This document shows, piece after piece, positions 44,395-53,642 of a DNA stretch of 64,000 nucleotides (within the stretch, counting starts at the first letter, position 1; each line of letters begins with the position of its first letter). Made by a program: the position numbers and the translations under genes. A model generated the notes under the pieces. It did not search any database, was not told the DNA's origin, and saw only the letters and a program-made list of their open reading frames with translations. Origin of the DNA: Nocardioides sp. Root190 (GTDB lineage Bacteria > Actinomycetota > Actinomycetes > Propionibacteriales > Nocardioidaceae); NCBI RefSeq assembly GCF_001428565.1, contig NZ_LMIA01000010.1:124001-188000 (forward strand), read 5' to 3'.

Positions 44395-45876
44395 TCAGGC
44401 GCCGCCGCCCGTGAGCTTCTCGCGAAGCGCCTGCAGGGCCTCGTCGGAAGCGAGCGAGCCGCCGCCGTCAGTGTCCTCGGCCGGAGCGGAGGAGTACGAG
44501 TTGGACTCGCTGGCCTCGATCTCGGCCTGCTTGGCGTCGGCCTGCTGCTTGGTGTGGGCCTCCCAGCGAGCGTGCGCCTTGGCGTACTGCTCCTCCCACG
44601 TCGCGCGCTGGTCGTCGAAGCCCTCGAGCCACTCGCCCGTCTCCGGGTCGAAGCCCTCGGGGTAGATGTAGTTGCCGGCCTCGTCGTAGGTGGCGGGCAT
44701 GCCGTAGAGGGTCGGGTCGAACTCCTCGACGTCGGCCGCGGTGGCCGTCTCGTTCGCCTGCTTGAGCGAGAGCGAGATCCGGCGACGCTCGAGGTCGATG
44801 TCGATGATCTTGACCATGACGTCGTCGTTGACCTGGACGACCTGCTCCGGGATCTCCACGTGGCGCTCGGCCAGCTCGGAGATGTGGACCAGGCCCTCGA
44901 TGCCCTCTTCGACACGGACGAACGAACCGAAGGGCACCAGCTTGGTGACCTTTCCGGGCACGATCTGGCCGATCTGGTGGGTCCGGGCGAAGTGCTGCCA
45001 CGGGTCCTCCTGCGTCGCCTTCAGCGACAGGGAGACACGCTCGCGGTCCATGTCCACGTCGAGCACCTCGACGGTGACCTCGTCGCCGACCGTGACGACC
45101 TCGGACGGGTGGTCGATGTGCTTCCAGGACAGCTCCGAGACGTGGACGAGACCGTCGACGCCGCCGAGGTCCACGAACGCACCGAAGTTGACGATGGAGG
45201 ACACGACACCCTTGCGGATCTGGCCCTTCTGGAGCTGGGTGAGGAAGCCGTGGCGAACCTCGGACTGGGTCTGCTCGAGCCAGGCGCGGCGCGACAGGAC
45301 CACGTTGTTGCGGTTCTTGTCGAGCTCGATGATCTTCGCCTCGAGGACCTGGCCCACGTAGGGCTGCAGGTCGCGGACGCGACGCATCTCCACCAGCGAG
45401 GCGGGCAGGAAGCCGCGCAGGCCGATGTCGATGATGAGGCCGCCCTTGACGACCTCGATGACGGTGCCCTCAACGACGCCGTCGGCTTCCTTGATCTCCT
45501 CGATCGTGCCCCAGGCGCGCTCGTACTGTGCGCGCTTCTTGGACAGGATCAGGCGACCTTCCTTGTCCTCCTTCTGGAGGACCAGGGCCTCGACCTTGTC
45601 GCCGACCGAGACGACCTCGGACGGGTCGACGTCGTGCTTGATCGACAGCTCACGCGAGGGGATGACGCCCTCGGTCTTGTAGCCGATGTCGAGGAGAACC
45701 TCGTCACGGTCGACCTTCACGATGGTGCCTTCAACGATGTCGCCGTCGTTGAAGTACTTGATGGTCAGGTCGATGGCGGCCAGGAAGTCCGCCTCGGAGC
45801 CGATGTCGTTGATCGCGACCACGGGCGCGTTGTCGTCGTAGTGGCTCGAGACGGGAGTCGAGAGGGTGCTCGTCAT
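44395..45876 (-). CDS. rpsA: 30S ribosomal protein S1
   Basis: mRNA-binding ribosomal protein of 493 residues with four S1 domains (starting about 36, 122, 207 and 292; for example GDIVEGTIVKVDRDEVLLDIG and RKGVVSSIVNFGAFVDLGGV). Actinobacterial S1 has four rather than the six of E. coli. The C-terminus (about 375-493) is acidic and flexible, ending in DEALQALREKLTGGGA. AAGGA lies 12 bases before ATG 45876, a weak site. Strong terminator downstream. Divergent from a methyltransferase gene with 147 bases between starts. Confidence 0.98.
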   Translation of the reverse strand: MTSTLSTPVSSHYDDNAPVVAINDIGSEADFLAAIDLTIKYFNDGDIVEGTIVKVDRDEVLLDIGYKTEGVIPSRELSIKHDVDPSEVVSVGDKVEALVLQKEDKEGRLILSKKRAQYERAWGTIEEIKEADGVVEGTVIEVVKGGLIIDIGLRGFLPASLVEMRRVRDLQPYVGQVLEAKIIELDKNRNNVVLSRRAWLEQTQSEVRHGFLTQLQKGQIRKGVVSSIVNFGAFVDLGGVDGLVHVSELSWKHIDHPSEVVTVGDEVTVEVLDVDMDRERVSLSLKATQEDPWQHFARTHQIGQIVPGKVTKLVPFGSFVRVEEGIEGLVHISELAERHVEIPEQVVQVNDDVMVKIIDIDLERRRISLSLKQANETATAADVEEFDPTLYGMPATYDEAGNYIYPEGFDPETGEWLEGFDDQRATWEEQYAKAHARWEAHTKQQADAKQAEIEASESNSYSSAPAEDTDGGGSLASDEALQALREKLTGGGA

Positions 45877-46010
45877 GTGTAGGGACAGTCCTTGGGTGGG
45901 CAGATGTAGTCGGGTCGGTGTCAGTCGTTGCAGACACGCGCCAGCATCCCGGCGGGACGCGGACGTTCAAGGGTACGCGCCGCGGTGCACGTGAGTCCAA
46001 CCGGCGGGGC

Positions 46011-46016
46011 TATCGT
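46011..46016 (+). promoter_or_regulatory. -10 element of the methyltransferase gene (leaderless)
   Basis: TATCGT, 7 bases before GTG 46024. Confidence 0.5.
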
Positions 46017-46023
46017 TCCACCC

Positions 46024-46863
46024 GTGCAGGACCGCTCAGCAGACGTCGGGCAGCAATGGCCACAACCCCCGGTGACGGCTCACCGCCGCGACGCCACCGA
46101 GCTGGAGTCGCGCAGCGCCAACGGCGCCGACTGGGACCGCTACGCCGACGAGTACCAGGCGACCCACGGCGAGTTCCTCGGCGACGTCGGATTCCTGTGG
46201 GGACCGGAGGGTTTCACCGAGGCCGAGGCCGGCATCCTCGGTGATCTCCGCGACCGGGACGTCCTCGAGGTGGGCTCCGGCGCCGGGCAGTGCTCACGCT
46301 GGATCCGCCACCAGGGTGGCCGGGCCTTCGGGCTCGACCTCTCCCACCGCCAGCTGCAGCACTCGCGGCGGATCGACGAGATGTCGGGCGTCGCCGTTCC
46401 GAGCGTGCGGGGCACGGCCACGCACCTGCCGTTCGGCGAGAACTCCTTCGACGTCGTGTTCTCCTCCTTCGGCGCGCTGCAGTTCGTTGCCGAGATCGAC
46501 CGGGCCGTCGCCGAGACAGCACGCGTGCTGCGCCCCGGCGGCCGCTTCGCGTTCTCCATCACCCACCCGACCCGGTGGATGTTCCCCGACGACCCGACCG
46601 AGGCGGGGCTGACGGCCAGCCAGTCCTACTGGGACCGCACGCCCTACGTCGAGGTCGACGACGAGACCGGCTCGACGTCGTACGTCGAGCACCACCGCAC
46701 CCTCGGCGACTGGGTCGCCCTGCTCTCCGGCCACGGCTTCCACCTGACCACCCTCCTGGAGCCCGAGTGGCCCGCCGACAACGACCGGCTGTGGGGTGGC
46801 TGGTCCCGGGTCCGCGGGACGTTGACCCCGGGGACCGCGATCTTCGGCGCCGACCTGCGCTGA
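46024..46863 (+). CDS. Class I SAM-dependent methyltransferase
   Basis: Protein of 279 residues with motif I VLEVGSGAGQCSRWI near residue 80, acidic post-I residue in AFGLDLS, motif IV-like FDVVFSSFGALQF and VLRPGGRFAFSI. Methyltransf_11-type fold; substrate not known, small molecule likely. GTG 46024 chosen by promoter spacing; a frame opening 32 codons earlier reads into the rpsA upstream region. Divergent from rpsA. Confidence 0.9.
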   Translation: MQDRSADVGQQWPQPPVTAHRRDATELESRSANGADWDRYADEYQATHGEFLGDVGFLWGPEGFTEAEAGILGDLRDRDVLEVGSGAGQCSRWIRHQGGRAFGLDLSHRQLQHSRRIDEMSGVAVPSVRGTATHLPFGENSFDVVFSSFGALQFVAEIDRAVAETARVLRPGGRFAFSITHPTRWMFPDDPTEAGLTASQSYWDRTPYVEVDDETGSTSYVEHHRTLGDWVALLSGHGFHLTTLLEPEWPADNDRLWGGWSRVRGTLTPGTAIFGADLR

Positions 46864-46889
46864 TCCCACCCGCACCGGCGTGCAGCGTC

Positions 46890-46895
46890 TAGGCT
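46890..46895 (+). promoter_or_regulatory. -10 element of the second methyltransferase gene (leaderless)
   Basis: TAGGCT, 6 bases before GTG 46902. Confidence 0.5.
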
Positions 46896-46901
46896 CGGCG
46901 C

Positions 46902-47600
46902 GTGGACGGGGAGGAGATCGAGCGGTCGGCAGCACTCGAACGACGACACTGGTGGTACGCCGCCCGGCGGGCCCTGGTCCGTCGTACCGTCGCCGACTGG
47001 CCGGCCGGACGTGCCATCGACGTCGGCTGCGGGATGGGTGGCAACACGGCCGTGCTGCGCGAGATGGGCTGGCAGGCCGTCGGAGTGGAGTTCTCCCCCA
47101 CCGGCGTCGCGATCGCCGCCTCCCGCGGGATCCCCGTCGTCCGCGGTGACGGACGCAACCTGCCCGTCGCCGACGCGTCCGTCGACCTGGTGATGTCGAC
47201 CGACGCGTGGGAGCACATCGACGACGACGTGGCCGTGGCCAGGGAGACCGCACGCGTGCTGCGCCCCGGCGGCCGAGCGCTCGTCGCCGTTCCCGCCGGC
47301 ATGGCGTTGTGGAGTGGACACGACGTCGCCCTGGGCCACGTCCGCCGCTACGAACGCGACGAGCTGGCCGAGCGCGTGAGCGGCGCCGGACTCGTGATCG
47401 AGGACCTCTGGTCCTGGAACGTCCTGCTGCGACCGGTCGTCCGGGCCCGTCGCCGCAACAAGAACGCGCCCGAGAGCGAGATGGAAGCGGTGAACCCGAT
47501 CCTCAACGCCGGCCTGCGCGCTGCTGTCGGGCTCGAGCGGGTGCTTCCCGTTCGCCGCCTGCCCGGCGTCAGCCTCGTGGTCGTCGCGCGCAAGCCGTGA
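46902..47600 (+). CDS. Class I SAM-dependent methyltransferase of the envelope-glycan locus
   Basis: Protein of 232 residues. Starts SAALERRHWWYAARRALVRR, a pattern common to methyltransferases next to glycosyltransferases. Motif I is AIDVGCGMGGNTAVL, and DLVMSTDAWEHIDDD and VLRPGGRALVAVPA follow. The C-terminus has a hydrophobic/basic segment suited to membrane association. It overlaps the acyltransferase-like gene by four bases (GTGA). Probably methylates a sugar or lipid intermediate, which is inference from its neighbours. Confidence 0.92.
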   Translation: MDGEEIERSAALERRHWWYAARRALVRRTVADWPAGRAIDVGCGMGGNTAVLREMGWQAVGVEFSPTGVAIAASRGIPVVRGDGRNLPVADASVDLVMSTDAWEHIDDDVAVARETARVLRPGGRALVAVPAGMALWSGHDVALGHVRRYERDELAERVSGAGLVIEDLWSWNVLLRPVVRARRRNKNAPESEMEAVNPILNAGLRAAVGLERVLPVRRLPGVSLVVVARKP

Positions 47601-48622
47601 GCGAGGAGTCCGGCGGGCGCTGGGTCGCCGATCCCCGGATCGGCTGGCGGGTCCTGCTCACCGCCACCCTTCCCGAGGCTCCCGACGCGGGGTCCGTCGC
47701 CGACCACCTCACTGCGCTGGCCGGTCGTCAGTCATGGCCCGACCCCGGTGCGGTCCGCGCCGCAGGATCGACCGCCCTGCTGCGGGCTGCGCTCGTCGCC
47801 GCCGACCCGGCACCCCTCCTCGCGGGTGTCGCGGGCCGCGACCTGGTGCTGTCGGCCCACCACGCCGCGGTCGACGGCCTCGGCCTGCTGCGCGTCCTGG
47901 AGGCCACGGGCCCGGCTCCGGTGACCTCGGGGGCCCGGGGCATCGGCACGCGCCCCGCAGGCGCCGGGCTCGCCGCGACCGTCGTACGCCGCCTCGGTGA
48001 AGCCGGACTCCGGCCGCCCGCCACGATCACTCCCCCGGATCACCCGGTGACCGACGCGGGCGACGTGATGGTCGAGCGCGAGGTGACCGGTTCCCTGCGG
48101 ACCGCGACGCTCGTCCACGCCGCCGCACGGGCGGTGGTGGCCCACCAGGCCGCACGGGGCCGGACGGCTCGCCACGTGGCGATCGCCGTCGGCACGACCC
48201 GGCAGGCACGCACCGAGGACCCCGTCATCCGCGACCACAGCGCGCTGCTGAGACTTCGTGACGTGGAGGCGATGGACCTGGCCGGCGTCGAGCGGGCCCT
48301 GCGTGAGGCACCGGCCCAGACCCCACCGGTCGCGACGGCCGCACGTGCCTGGACGCCCGCCCTCGATCGGGTCACTGCCACCGGGCTGCGGATGCTCGCG
48401 CCGCGGCTCGGCTCGACGCTCCTGGTCTCCCACCTCGGCGAGGTGACCGCGCCGCTGGTCGAGGGTCTCGCCTTCCACCCCGTCACGGCCGGGGGCACCG
48501 GGATGTCCCTCGGTGCAGTCGGGCTCCGTGGCACCACCGTCCTCACCCTGCGCGCCCGCGCAGACACCTGGACGGACAACGGCCTCGAGCAAGTGCTCGA
48601 GGCCGTCATCTCCCTCCTGTGA
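47597..48622 (+). CDS. HHxxxDG acyltransferase-like protein (condensation/PapA/WES fold)
   Basis: Protein of 341 residues, cytoplasmic. LSAHHAAVDGLGLL near residue 90 is the HHxxxDG catalytic motif of CoA-dependent acyltransferases (PapA5, wax ester synthases, NRPS condensation domains). The second half contains VSHLGEVTAPLVEGLAFHPV, comparable to the solvent-channel region of such enzymes. It is shorter than the usual 420-450, so one lobe is reduced. Translationally coupled to the methyltransferase and converging on DUF3068. It may acylate a glycolipid or wall glycan; no close family was recognised. Confidence 0.78.
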   Translation: MSEESGGRWVADPRIGWRVLLTATLPEAPDAGSVADHLTALAGRQSWPDPGAVRAAGSTALLRAALVAADPAPLLAGVAGRDLVLSAHHAAVDGLGLLRVLEATGPAPVTSGARGIGTRPAGAGLAATVVRRLGEAGLRPPATITPPDHPVTDAGDVMVEREVTGSLRTATLVHAAARAVVAHQAARGRTARHVAIAVGTTRQARTEDPVIRDHSALLRLRDVEAMDLAGVERALREAPAQTPPVATAARAWTPALDRVTATGLRMLAPRLGSTLLVSHLGEVTAPLVEGLAFHPVTAGGTGMSLGAVGLRGTTVLTLRARADTWTDNGLEQVLEAVISLL

Positions 48623-48643
48623 AGAGGAGTCAGTGGAGGCTGG

Positions 48644-49636
48644 TCACGCCTTGACCAGATCCTTCCTGGGCTCTGCCTCGTCGCGCTTGTGTGAACGCGC
48701 CGAGCGACCGAGGAACAGGCCGGCGGCCAACAGGACCAGGCCGACGAGACCCATGACCAGCGGGTAGAGCAGCTTGGCGCCGCCGAGCATCATCCCGTTC
48801 TCCTTGGCACCCTTCATGTCCTTGGTGCCGTTGATCAGGTCGGAGACCTGCTGGTCGGTGTACTGGACGGTGCCGTTGAACACCGGCACCGCGATGCCGT
48901 CGTAGCGCAGCTCCTGGGTGCGCTCCTCGACCCGGTCGACCGGCGAACCGGTCTGCGGCTCGACCCAGAAGGTGCGGTTCATGCCGTACCAGAGCTCGGC
49001 GTCGACGGAGGCCTCAGTGGATCCGAACATCGAGCCCGGGACCTCGCGGCTCTCGACGACGCGTGCGTCGATCTTCTGCACGAACTTGTAGACGGAGAGT
49101 CCGTCGATCTCCTCGACGCCCTCGAAGGTCGCCTTGCTGGACTCGCCGATGGTGCCGTCCCACACGTCGTAGTCACGCTTCTCGGTGCCGAACGGGAACT
49201 TGTAGACCTGGCCCTCGCGAACGGTCGGCTCCTGGACGACCTCGTCGCCGTCCTTCGCCTCGGTCCAGGACTCGCACTCCTCGCAGTCGACCCCGGCGCC
49301 GCTGACGGCGTCGAAGGCCGCGCGCTCGCGGGTCTGCTGGAAGATCGAGCCGTCCTCACGGGTCACGGTCGCCGAGTTCAGCCACACGACGACGCCGTCC
49401 GGGGTGTCCGCACCGCTGTCGGCGATGGTGAACGACTCGATCCGAAGGTCATGGGTCTCGGGCTGGTAGGTCTCGAAGTTGAGCACCTCGGCGCCCGTCG
49501 CCTCGAGCATGGTGGTGCCCTTGTAGCTGGCCGGGACCGTCGCGAGGGTCGGGTAGGCATAGGCGCGGACCAGCACCGCCGCGACGATCATGAACACGCC
49601 GAAGCCAACGGCAACGGCTGCAATCTTGCTGCGCAT
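48644..49636 (-). CDS. DUF3068 (PorA-family) membrane protein
   Basis: Protein of 330 residues with a membrane helix at each end (about 7-28, VAVGFGVFMIVAAVLVRAYA, and about 290-313, LYPLVMGLVGLVLLAAGLFL). The large outer domain between contains a CEEC pair and TREDGSIFQQTRERAAFD. It belongs to DUF3068, present in mycobacteria as Rv0227c beside glycosyltransferase genes. Last gene of the envelope operon, 12 bases after the GT4 gene. ATG 49636 has GAGAGG before it; GTG 49645 is less likely. Confidence 0.92.
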   Translation of the reverse strand: MRSKIAAVAVGFGVFMIVAAVLVRAYAYPTLATVPASYKGTTMLEATGAEVLNFETYQPETHDLRIESFTIADSGADTPDGVVVWLNSATVTREDGSIFQQTRERAAFDAVSGAGVDCEECESWTEAKDGDEVVQEPTVREGQVYKFPFGTEKRDYDVWDGTIGESSKATFEGVEEIDGLSVYKFVQKIDARVVESREVPGSMFGSTEASVDAELWYGMNRTFWVEPQTGSPVDRVEERTQELRYDGIAVPVFNGTVQYTDQQVSDLINGTKDMKGAKENGMMLGGAKLLYPLVMGLVGLVLLAAGLFLGRSARSHKRDEAEPRKDLVKA

Positions 49637-49648
49637 GGACAGCACCTC

Positions 49649-50848
49649 TCAGACGGCCACGCGGTCAACGCGTGGCTGGTGACGATCGGAGGACACGGTG
49701 GCGCCCCCGACAAGCATGTGGATGGTGAGGTCGCGAGCGTTCTCGCGCATCTGCGACCAGTCGAACTTGTGCGCCCACGCCAGGCAGGCGTCGGCCCGGT
49801 GGACCCGGGCCGAGGGGACGGCAGCGCTCTCGAGTGCCTGCGCCACGGCGTCGGCCATCCGGGCGACGACCACACCGTGGTCGGTGTCGTCGGCGACCAG
49901 CCAACCGGACTCGCCGTGGCGGATGGAGTCACGCAGACCCGGCACGTCGCGCGCCACGGTCGGGACGCCGGAGCCGGCGGCGTCGATGACGGCCTGCCCC
50001 CAGCCCTCGGCGTCCGAGGCGCACAGGTGGACGCTGGCCCGGGCCAGGAGATCGTCCTTGACGGGTCCGGGCAGGAAGCCGTGGAACCGGACCTGATCGG
50101 CCAGGCCGAGCTCGTCCGCCCGGGCGAGGAGCCGGTCGTGCTCGGGACCCTGCCCGATCACGTCGACGCGGACGTCGCCACGTCCGAGCCGGGCGACGGC
50201 CTCGAGAGCCAGGTCCACCCTCTTGTGGGTGACCAGCCGGCCCAGCACGACGATCCGGAGCGGGTCCTTGGTGACGGCGTCCCGCGCGTCGTACGACGGC
50301 AGGTCGGCGCCGTTCTCCAGACGCAGGACCTCGCCGGTCCAGCCCAGCTGGCGACGCATCTCCGCGGCCGTCGAGTCCGACACGGCCGCGACCGGACGGC
50401 GGCGGTAGACACGCGGCATCGCCACGCGCTCCATCCACCGCCCGAAGGCGGCGACCGGTGCCGGGAAGTGCACGGCGAACTGGTCCTGGTGCACGTGGTG
50501 CACCACCAGCAGCGCGGGCGTGCTCCGGCGGAGCACGAGCGGCGAGAACGACGGCAGCCCGCAGGCCGGGTCGATGACCGCGTCGAGCTGGCGCCGGTGG
50601 CGCAGCAGCCAGGCCAGGACGAAGAGGTAGAAGCCGAGCGTGCCACCACCGCGGCGCAGCGCGATGCCGTCGCGCTCCTCGCGCGGAGCCTGACCGTCCT
50701 CACGTGCGGTGAGGAAGGTGACCCGGGCGCCGCCGTCGCGCAGCGCGCGGGCGAACTGCCAGGCGTAGATCTCCGCACCGCCCGCGAGCGAGTGGTCAGG
50801 ATCGCGCCAGTTGACGACGACCACGCGTGCTCCGGTGAGCGGGGTCAT
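49649..50848 (-). CDS. GT4 family glycosyltransferase
   Basis: Retaining GT-B enzyme of 399 residues using a nucleotide sugar in the cytoplasm. N-terminal VNWRDPDHSLAGGAEIYAWQ is the acceptor-domain glycine loop. The donor domain has IVVLGRLVTHKRVDLALEA and the E-x7-E-like SDAEGWGQAVIDAAGSG. It resembles mycobacterial Rv0225, which also lies near DUF3068. ATG 50848 overlaps the stop of the GT2 gene (ATGA). Sugar and acceptor unknown. Confidence 0.94.
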   Translation of the reverse strand: MTPLTGARVVVVNWRDPDHSLAGGAEIYAWQFARALRDGGARVTFLTAREDGQAPREERDGIALRRGGGTLGFYLFVLAWLLRHRRQLDAVIDPACGLPSFSPLVLRRSTPALLVVHHVHQDQFAVHFPAPVAAFGRWMERVAMPRVYRRRPVAAVSDSTAAEMRRQLGWTGEVLRLENGADLPSYDARDAVTKDPLRIVVLGRLVTHKRVDLALEAVARLGRGDVRVDVIGQGPEHDRLLARADELGLADQVRFHGFLPGPVKDDLLARASVHLCASDAEGWGQAVIDAAGSGVPTVARDVPGLRDSIRHGESGWLVADDTDHGVVVARMADAVAQALESAAVPSARVHRADACLAWAHKFDWSQMRENARDLTIHMLVGGATVSSDRHQPRVDRVAV

Positions 50849-51651
50849 CCGGCACCCCCGGCAGGCAGGGCCGCCGCGACCGGCATCGTCGAGAGCGATG
50901 CGGCGCCCCCCAGGCCTGCCAGTCCTGCGGGGACGGGGCGGGCCAGGTCGCGGGTGGACCAGGCGATGCGGACCAGCTCGGCGAAGGCCCCGGCACCGTG
51001 GCGCGCGGGGACGAAGGTGGAACCGGGCACGTCGACCCACGTCACCGGGATCTCCTCGATCCGGGCTCCGGCCGCACGCAGCAGCACGAGGAGCTCGACG
51101 TCGAAGGAGAACCCGGCGGTGCGCAGGTCGGTGACGACCGACCGCACCAGGTCACCGCGGAACAGCTTGAAGCCGCACTGGGTGTCGGCGATGCCCGGCA
51201 GCAGCCGGCCCGCGATGCGGCGGTAGGCAGCAGCACCCGTGGACCGGGTGCGACAGTGCCGTGCGGCCGTGTCGCTCTCGGCGAGCCCGCGCGAGCCGAT
51301 GACCGCGTCGGCGCCCAGCAGGAGGTGGCGCCAGGCCACCTCCAGGGCGTCGAGACCGGTCGCGCCGTCGGCGTCCATGAAGCACACCAGCTCGGCGTCG
51401 GTGGCCAGCAGGCCTGCACGCACGGCGGCACCCTTGCCGCGTCGGTCACAGCGGACCACGCGCACCGGCATCGCCGCCGAGCTCGCCGCGCGGGCGACCT
51501 CGGCGGTCGCGTCGGTGCTCGCGTTGTCGACCACGATGACCTCGACCCGGCCGAGCACACCACGGTGCACGCCGACGTGGCGGCGCAGCTCCCGCAAGGT
51601 GCGCGGTAGGCGGCGTTCCTCGTTGAACGCCGGTATGACGATCTGCAGCAT
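50845..51651 (-). CDS. GT2 family polyprenyl-phosphate-sugar synthase-like
   Basis: Inverting GT-A enzyme of 268 residues. IVIPAFNEERRLPRTL, the metal motif in CFMDADGATGLDALE, GSRGLAESD and DTQCGFKLFRGD match the ALG5/dolichyl-phosphate glucosyltransferase group, which loads a sugar onto polyprenyl phosphate. No C-terminal membrane helices, so peripheral. Its product would be a donor for the GT-C enzymes of the same operon. GGGAGGG before ATG 51651 fixes the start. The 95-base gap to the micro-protein gene holds no other gene. Confidence 0.94.
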   Translation of the reverse strand: MLQIVIPAFNEERRLPRTLRELRRHVGVHRGVLGRVEVIVVDNASTDATAEVARAASSAAMPVRVVRCDRRGKGAAVRAGLLATDAELVCFMDADGATGLDALEVAWRHLLLGADAVIGSRGLAESDTAARHCRTRSTGAAAYRRIAGRLLPGIADTQCGFKLFRGDLVRSVVTDLRTAGFSFDVELLVLLRAAGARIEEIPVTWVDVPGSTFVPARHGAGAFAELVRIAWSTRDLARPVPAGLAGLGGAASLSTMPVAAALPAGGAG

Positions 51652-51746
51652 CGGACCCTCCCAAGCCGTCTGCTCAGACGTCCTCCCTCCCAGAAGGACG
51701 TATGACGAAGTCGGCGCCGTCACGAGGACGACGCACGACCAGACGG

Positions 51747-51884
51747 TTACTGGTCCGAGTAGCTCGAGAGCTGTTCGCTGCTGACCGACTGCTGCGAGTC
51801 ACCGTTCTGAACGGCGTTGACTCCAGCGATGAGAACAGTCGTCGAGGCCAGTGCCCCCACGATCGTGGCGATGATGATGTTCAT
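51747..51884 (-). CDS. 45-residue membrane micro-protein (DUF2613-like)
   Basis: MNIIIATIVGALASTTVLIA forms a hydrophobic helix, followed by GVNAVQNGDSQQSVSSEQLS and a short Ser/Asp tail, giving 45 residues. GGAGGGGA stands 9 bases before ATG 51884, a strong ribosome-binding site. In mycobacteria a small secreted DUF2613 protein (Rv0236A) lies next to aftD, and this gene has the same size, topology and neighbourhood. Family membership is by pattern, not proven. Probably anchored or secreted, acting with the GT-C enzymes. Confidence 0.68.
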   Translation of the reverse strand: MNIIIATIVGALASTTVLIAGVNAVQNGDSQQSVSSEQLSSYSDQ

Positions 51885-51935
51885 GCGCAGGTCCCCTCCC
51901 AAAGACCAGCACAGAGCGACGCTTCCCCATGTCCA

Positions 51936-53642
51936 TCATGCGGTGTGACGCTCGTTACTCCCTGATCGGAGTATCCATGTCGCACCTACCAAAAGCAAAA
52001 GAATCGCCAAACCGTGACCAGAAATGACGAAGATTCGCCGCCTGACCGTGATGTCCGGCCGGACGACTGACGGATCGTCCGCGACCGGGCCGGCGGCAGC
52101 CAGATCGACCAGCGTGAGCCGGTCCCCCTCGTGGACGACCTCTCCGCCGCTCGGGAGCGTGATCGCGACCATGCCCTGCTCGGCCAGGACCCAGCGCACG
52201 CCCAGCGCGCGCAGCGCCGCTGCGGGGTCCTCCTCGGCCAGTGCCGTGCCGACCGCCACGACCCGCGGGTCCTCGGGCGGCACGATCACCGTCTCGCTCC
52301 CCGACCCCTCGCTCACCTCGATGCGCACGGTGTCGTCGATCAGCACGGTGCCGCGCAGGAAACGGGGCGCGGGGTCCAGCACGGCCCGACGGTGGTTCCA
52401 GTCGAAGCTGCGGTAGGCGCTGCCCCACGGGAGCACGACGGTCGCCTCGTCGTCGCCCACGAGCGCGGCGACGTCGCTCCACTCCTGGGGGTACGACGAC
52501 GTCTCGAGCTCACCCGCCGCCCCCCACGCCAGGCTGGGCAGCAGCAGGACAGGGGCGATGACCGCCAGCGCGACGCTGCTCCACAGGGCCGTCGTCTCCG
52601 GGGTGATCCGCGCGCGGAGGTCCGTCGCTGTCTGCGCCATGCCGACCGCGAGCACCAGGCCCAGCGGGGCGAGGAAGCGGTGCGAGTCACGCAGCAGGGC
52701 CAGCTGGGGGACGGCGGATCCGGCCGCTTCCATCAGGTCCGGCGCGATGACGGGCAGGAACGCCAGTGCCAGCGACAGGCCGCCGAGGACCAGCCAGCGC
52801 GCGCGGCCACTCCCCGAGCCCCACAACGCCCTGAGGGCGACGACGGACAACGCACAGGACAGCAGCACCAGGAGCACGGCCTCGCGTTCGCCCGGCACGA
52901 TGGACGTCTTCCAGATCCCGCCGAGCGAGAGCAGGCTGGCCAACGTCCCGGCCCCTGACTCGGCGCGCGCCGCGAAGCCCTCGAACACGCCCTCGGTGGT
53001 GATCCGTGCCGAGTCCGCGGTCACCGCCGGAACGAGCCAGGTGAGGTTGGCGACCAGCGCCATCACGGCGAGGCGCCACCACGCCCGACGGTCCCTACCC
53101 AGGCCGAGCACGGCCAGGACGCCGACCGCCATCAGTCCGCTGGACGGGCTGCAGATCGCGGAGAGGACCAGTGCGACAGCGGCGGGCGACCAGTCGGTGG
53201 CGTCCCGCCGCAGGCGCCGGGCGGCGACCGCGACCCACGGCAGCACGAAGTAGCCGAGCAGGATGGCCCACTGGCCGATCAGCAACCGCTCGTAGACCCA
53301 CGGGTTCCAGCAGAACAGCGTGATCGCAGCCGCCCGCGCGAACCACGCCCGGTCCCCCACGACCCGCGCGATCCCCAGGCCGCCGGCGAGGAACCCGCCC
53401 AGGAGCAGGAGCTTCTGCACGAGCGCGCCGGGCAGGACCGCGGTCGCGACCGAGACCAGTGCGTCCATCGGGACCGCCCGGGGCAATGAGCCGTCCAACC
53501 CGAGCCAGGCGGGCCGCCACTGCTGGTCCGGCACGAACACCATGTCGCCGACGATCCAGAACCCGCTGCCGATCAGCAGCGGTCCGAGCACCACGAGGGC
53601 AACGAGACCAGTCACCGCGAGGTCGGGCGCGTGCCTCTTCAC
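51936..53642 (-). CDS. Polytopic GT-C-like membrane protein
   Basis: Protein of 568 residues with about 12 membrane helices and a soluble C-terminal domain (about 390-540, with VVLPWGSAYRSFDWNHRRA) before a final helix. The first loop has FVPDQQWRPAWLG, where GT-C enzymes carry a catalytic acidic residue. No close family recognised; hydrophobicity and operon position suggest a lipid-linked sugar transferase or a partner of one. GTG 53642 overlaps the preceding stop by four bases (GTGA). Confidence 0.85.
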   Translation of the reverse strand: MKRHAPDLAVTGLVALVVLGPLLIGSGFWIVGDMVFVPDQQWRPAWLGLDGSLPRAVPMDALVSVATAVLPGALVQKLLLLGGFLAGGLGIARVVGDRAWFARAAAITLFCWNPWVYERLLIGQWAILLGYFVLPWVAVAARRLRRDATDWSPAAVALVLSAICSPSSGLMAVGVLAVLGLGRDRRAWWRLAVMALVANLTWLVPAVTADSARITTEGVFEGFAARAESGAGTLASLLSLGGIWKTSIVPGEREAVLLVLLSCALSVVALRALWGSGSGRARWLVLGGLSLALAFLPVIAPDLMEAAGSAVPQLALLRDSHRFLAPLGLVLAVGMAQTATDLRARITPETTALWSSVALAVIAPVLLLPSLAWGAAGELETSSYPQEWSDVAALVGDDEATVVLPWGSAYRSFDWNHRRAVLDPAPRFLRGTVLIDDTVRIEVSEGSGSETVIVPPEDPRVVAVGTALAEEDPAAALRALGVRWVLAEQGMVAITLPSGGEVVHEGDRLTLVDLAAAGPVADDPSVVRPDITVRRRIFVISGHGLAILLLLVGATWILRSGSNERHTA

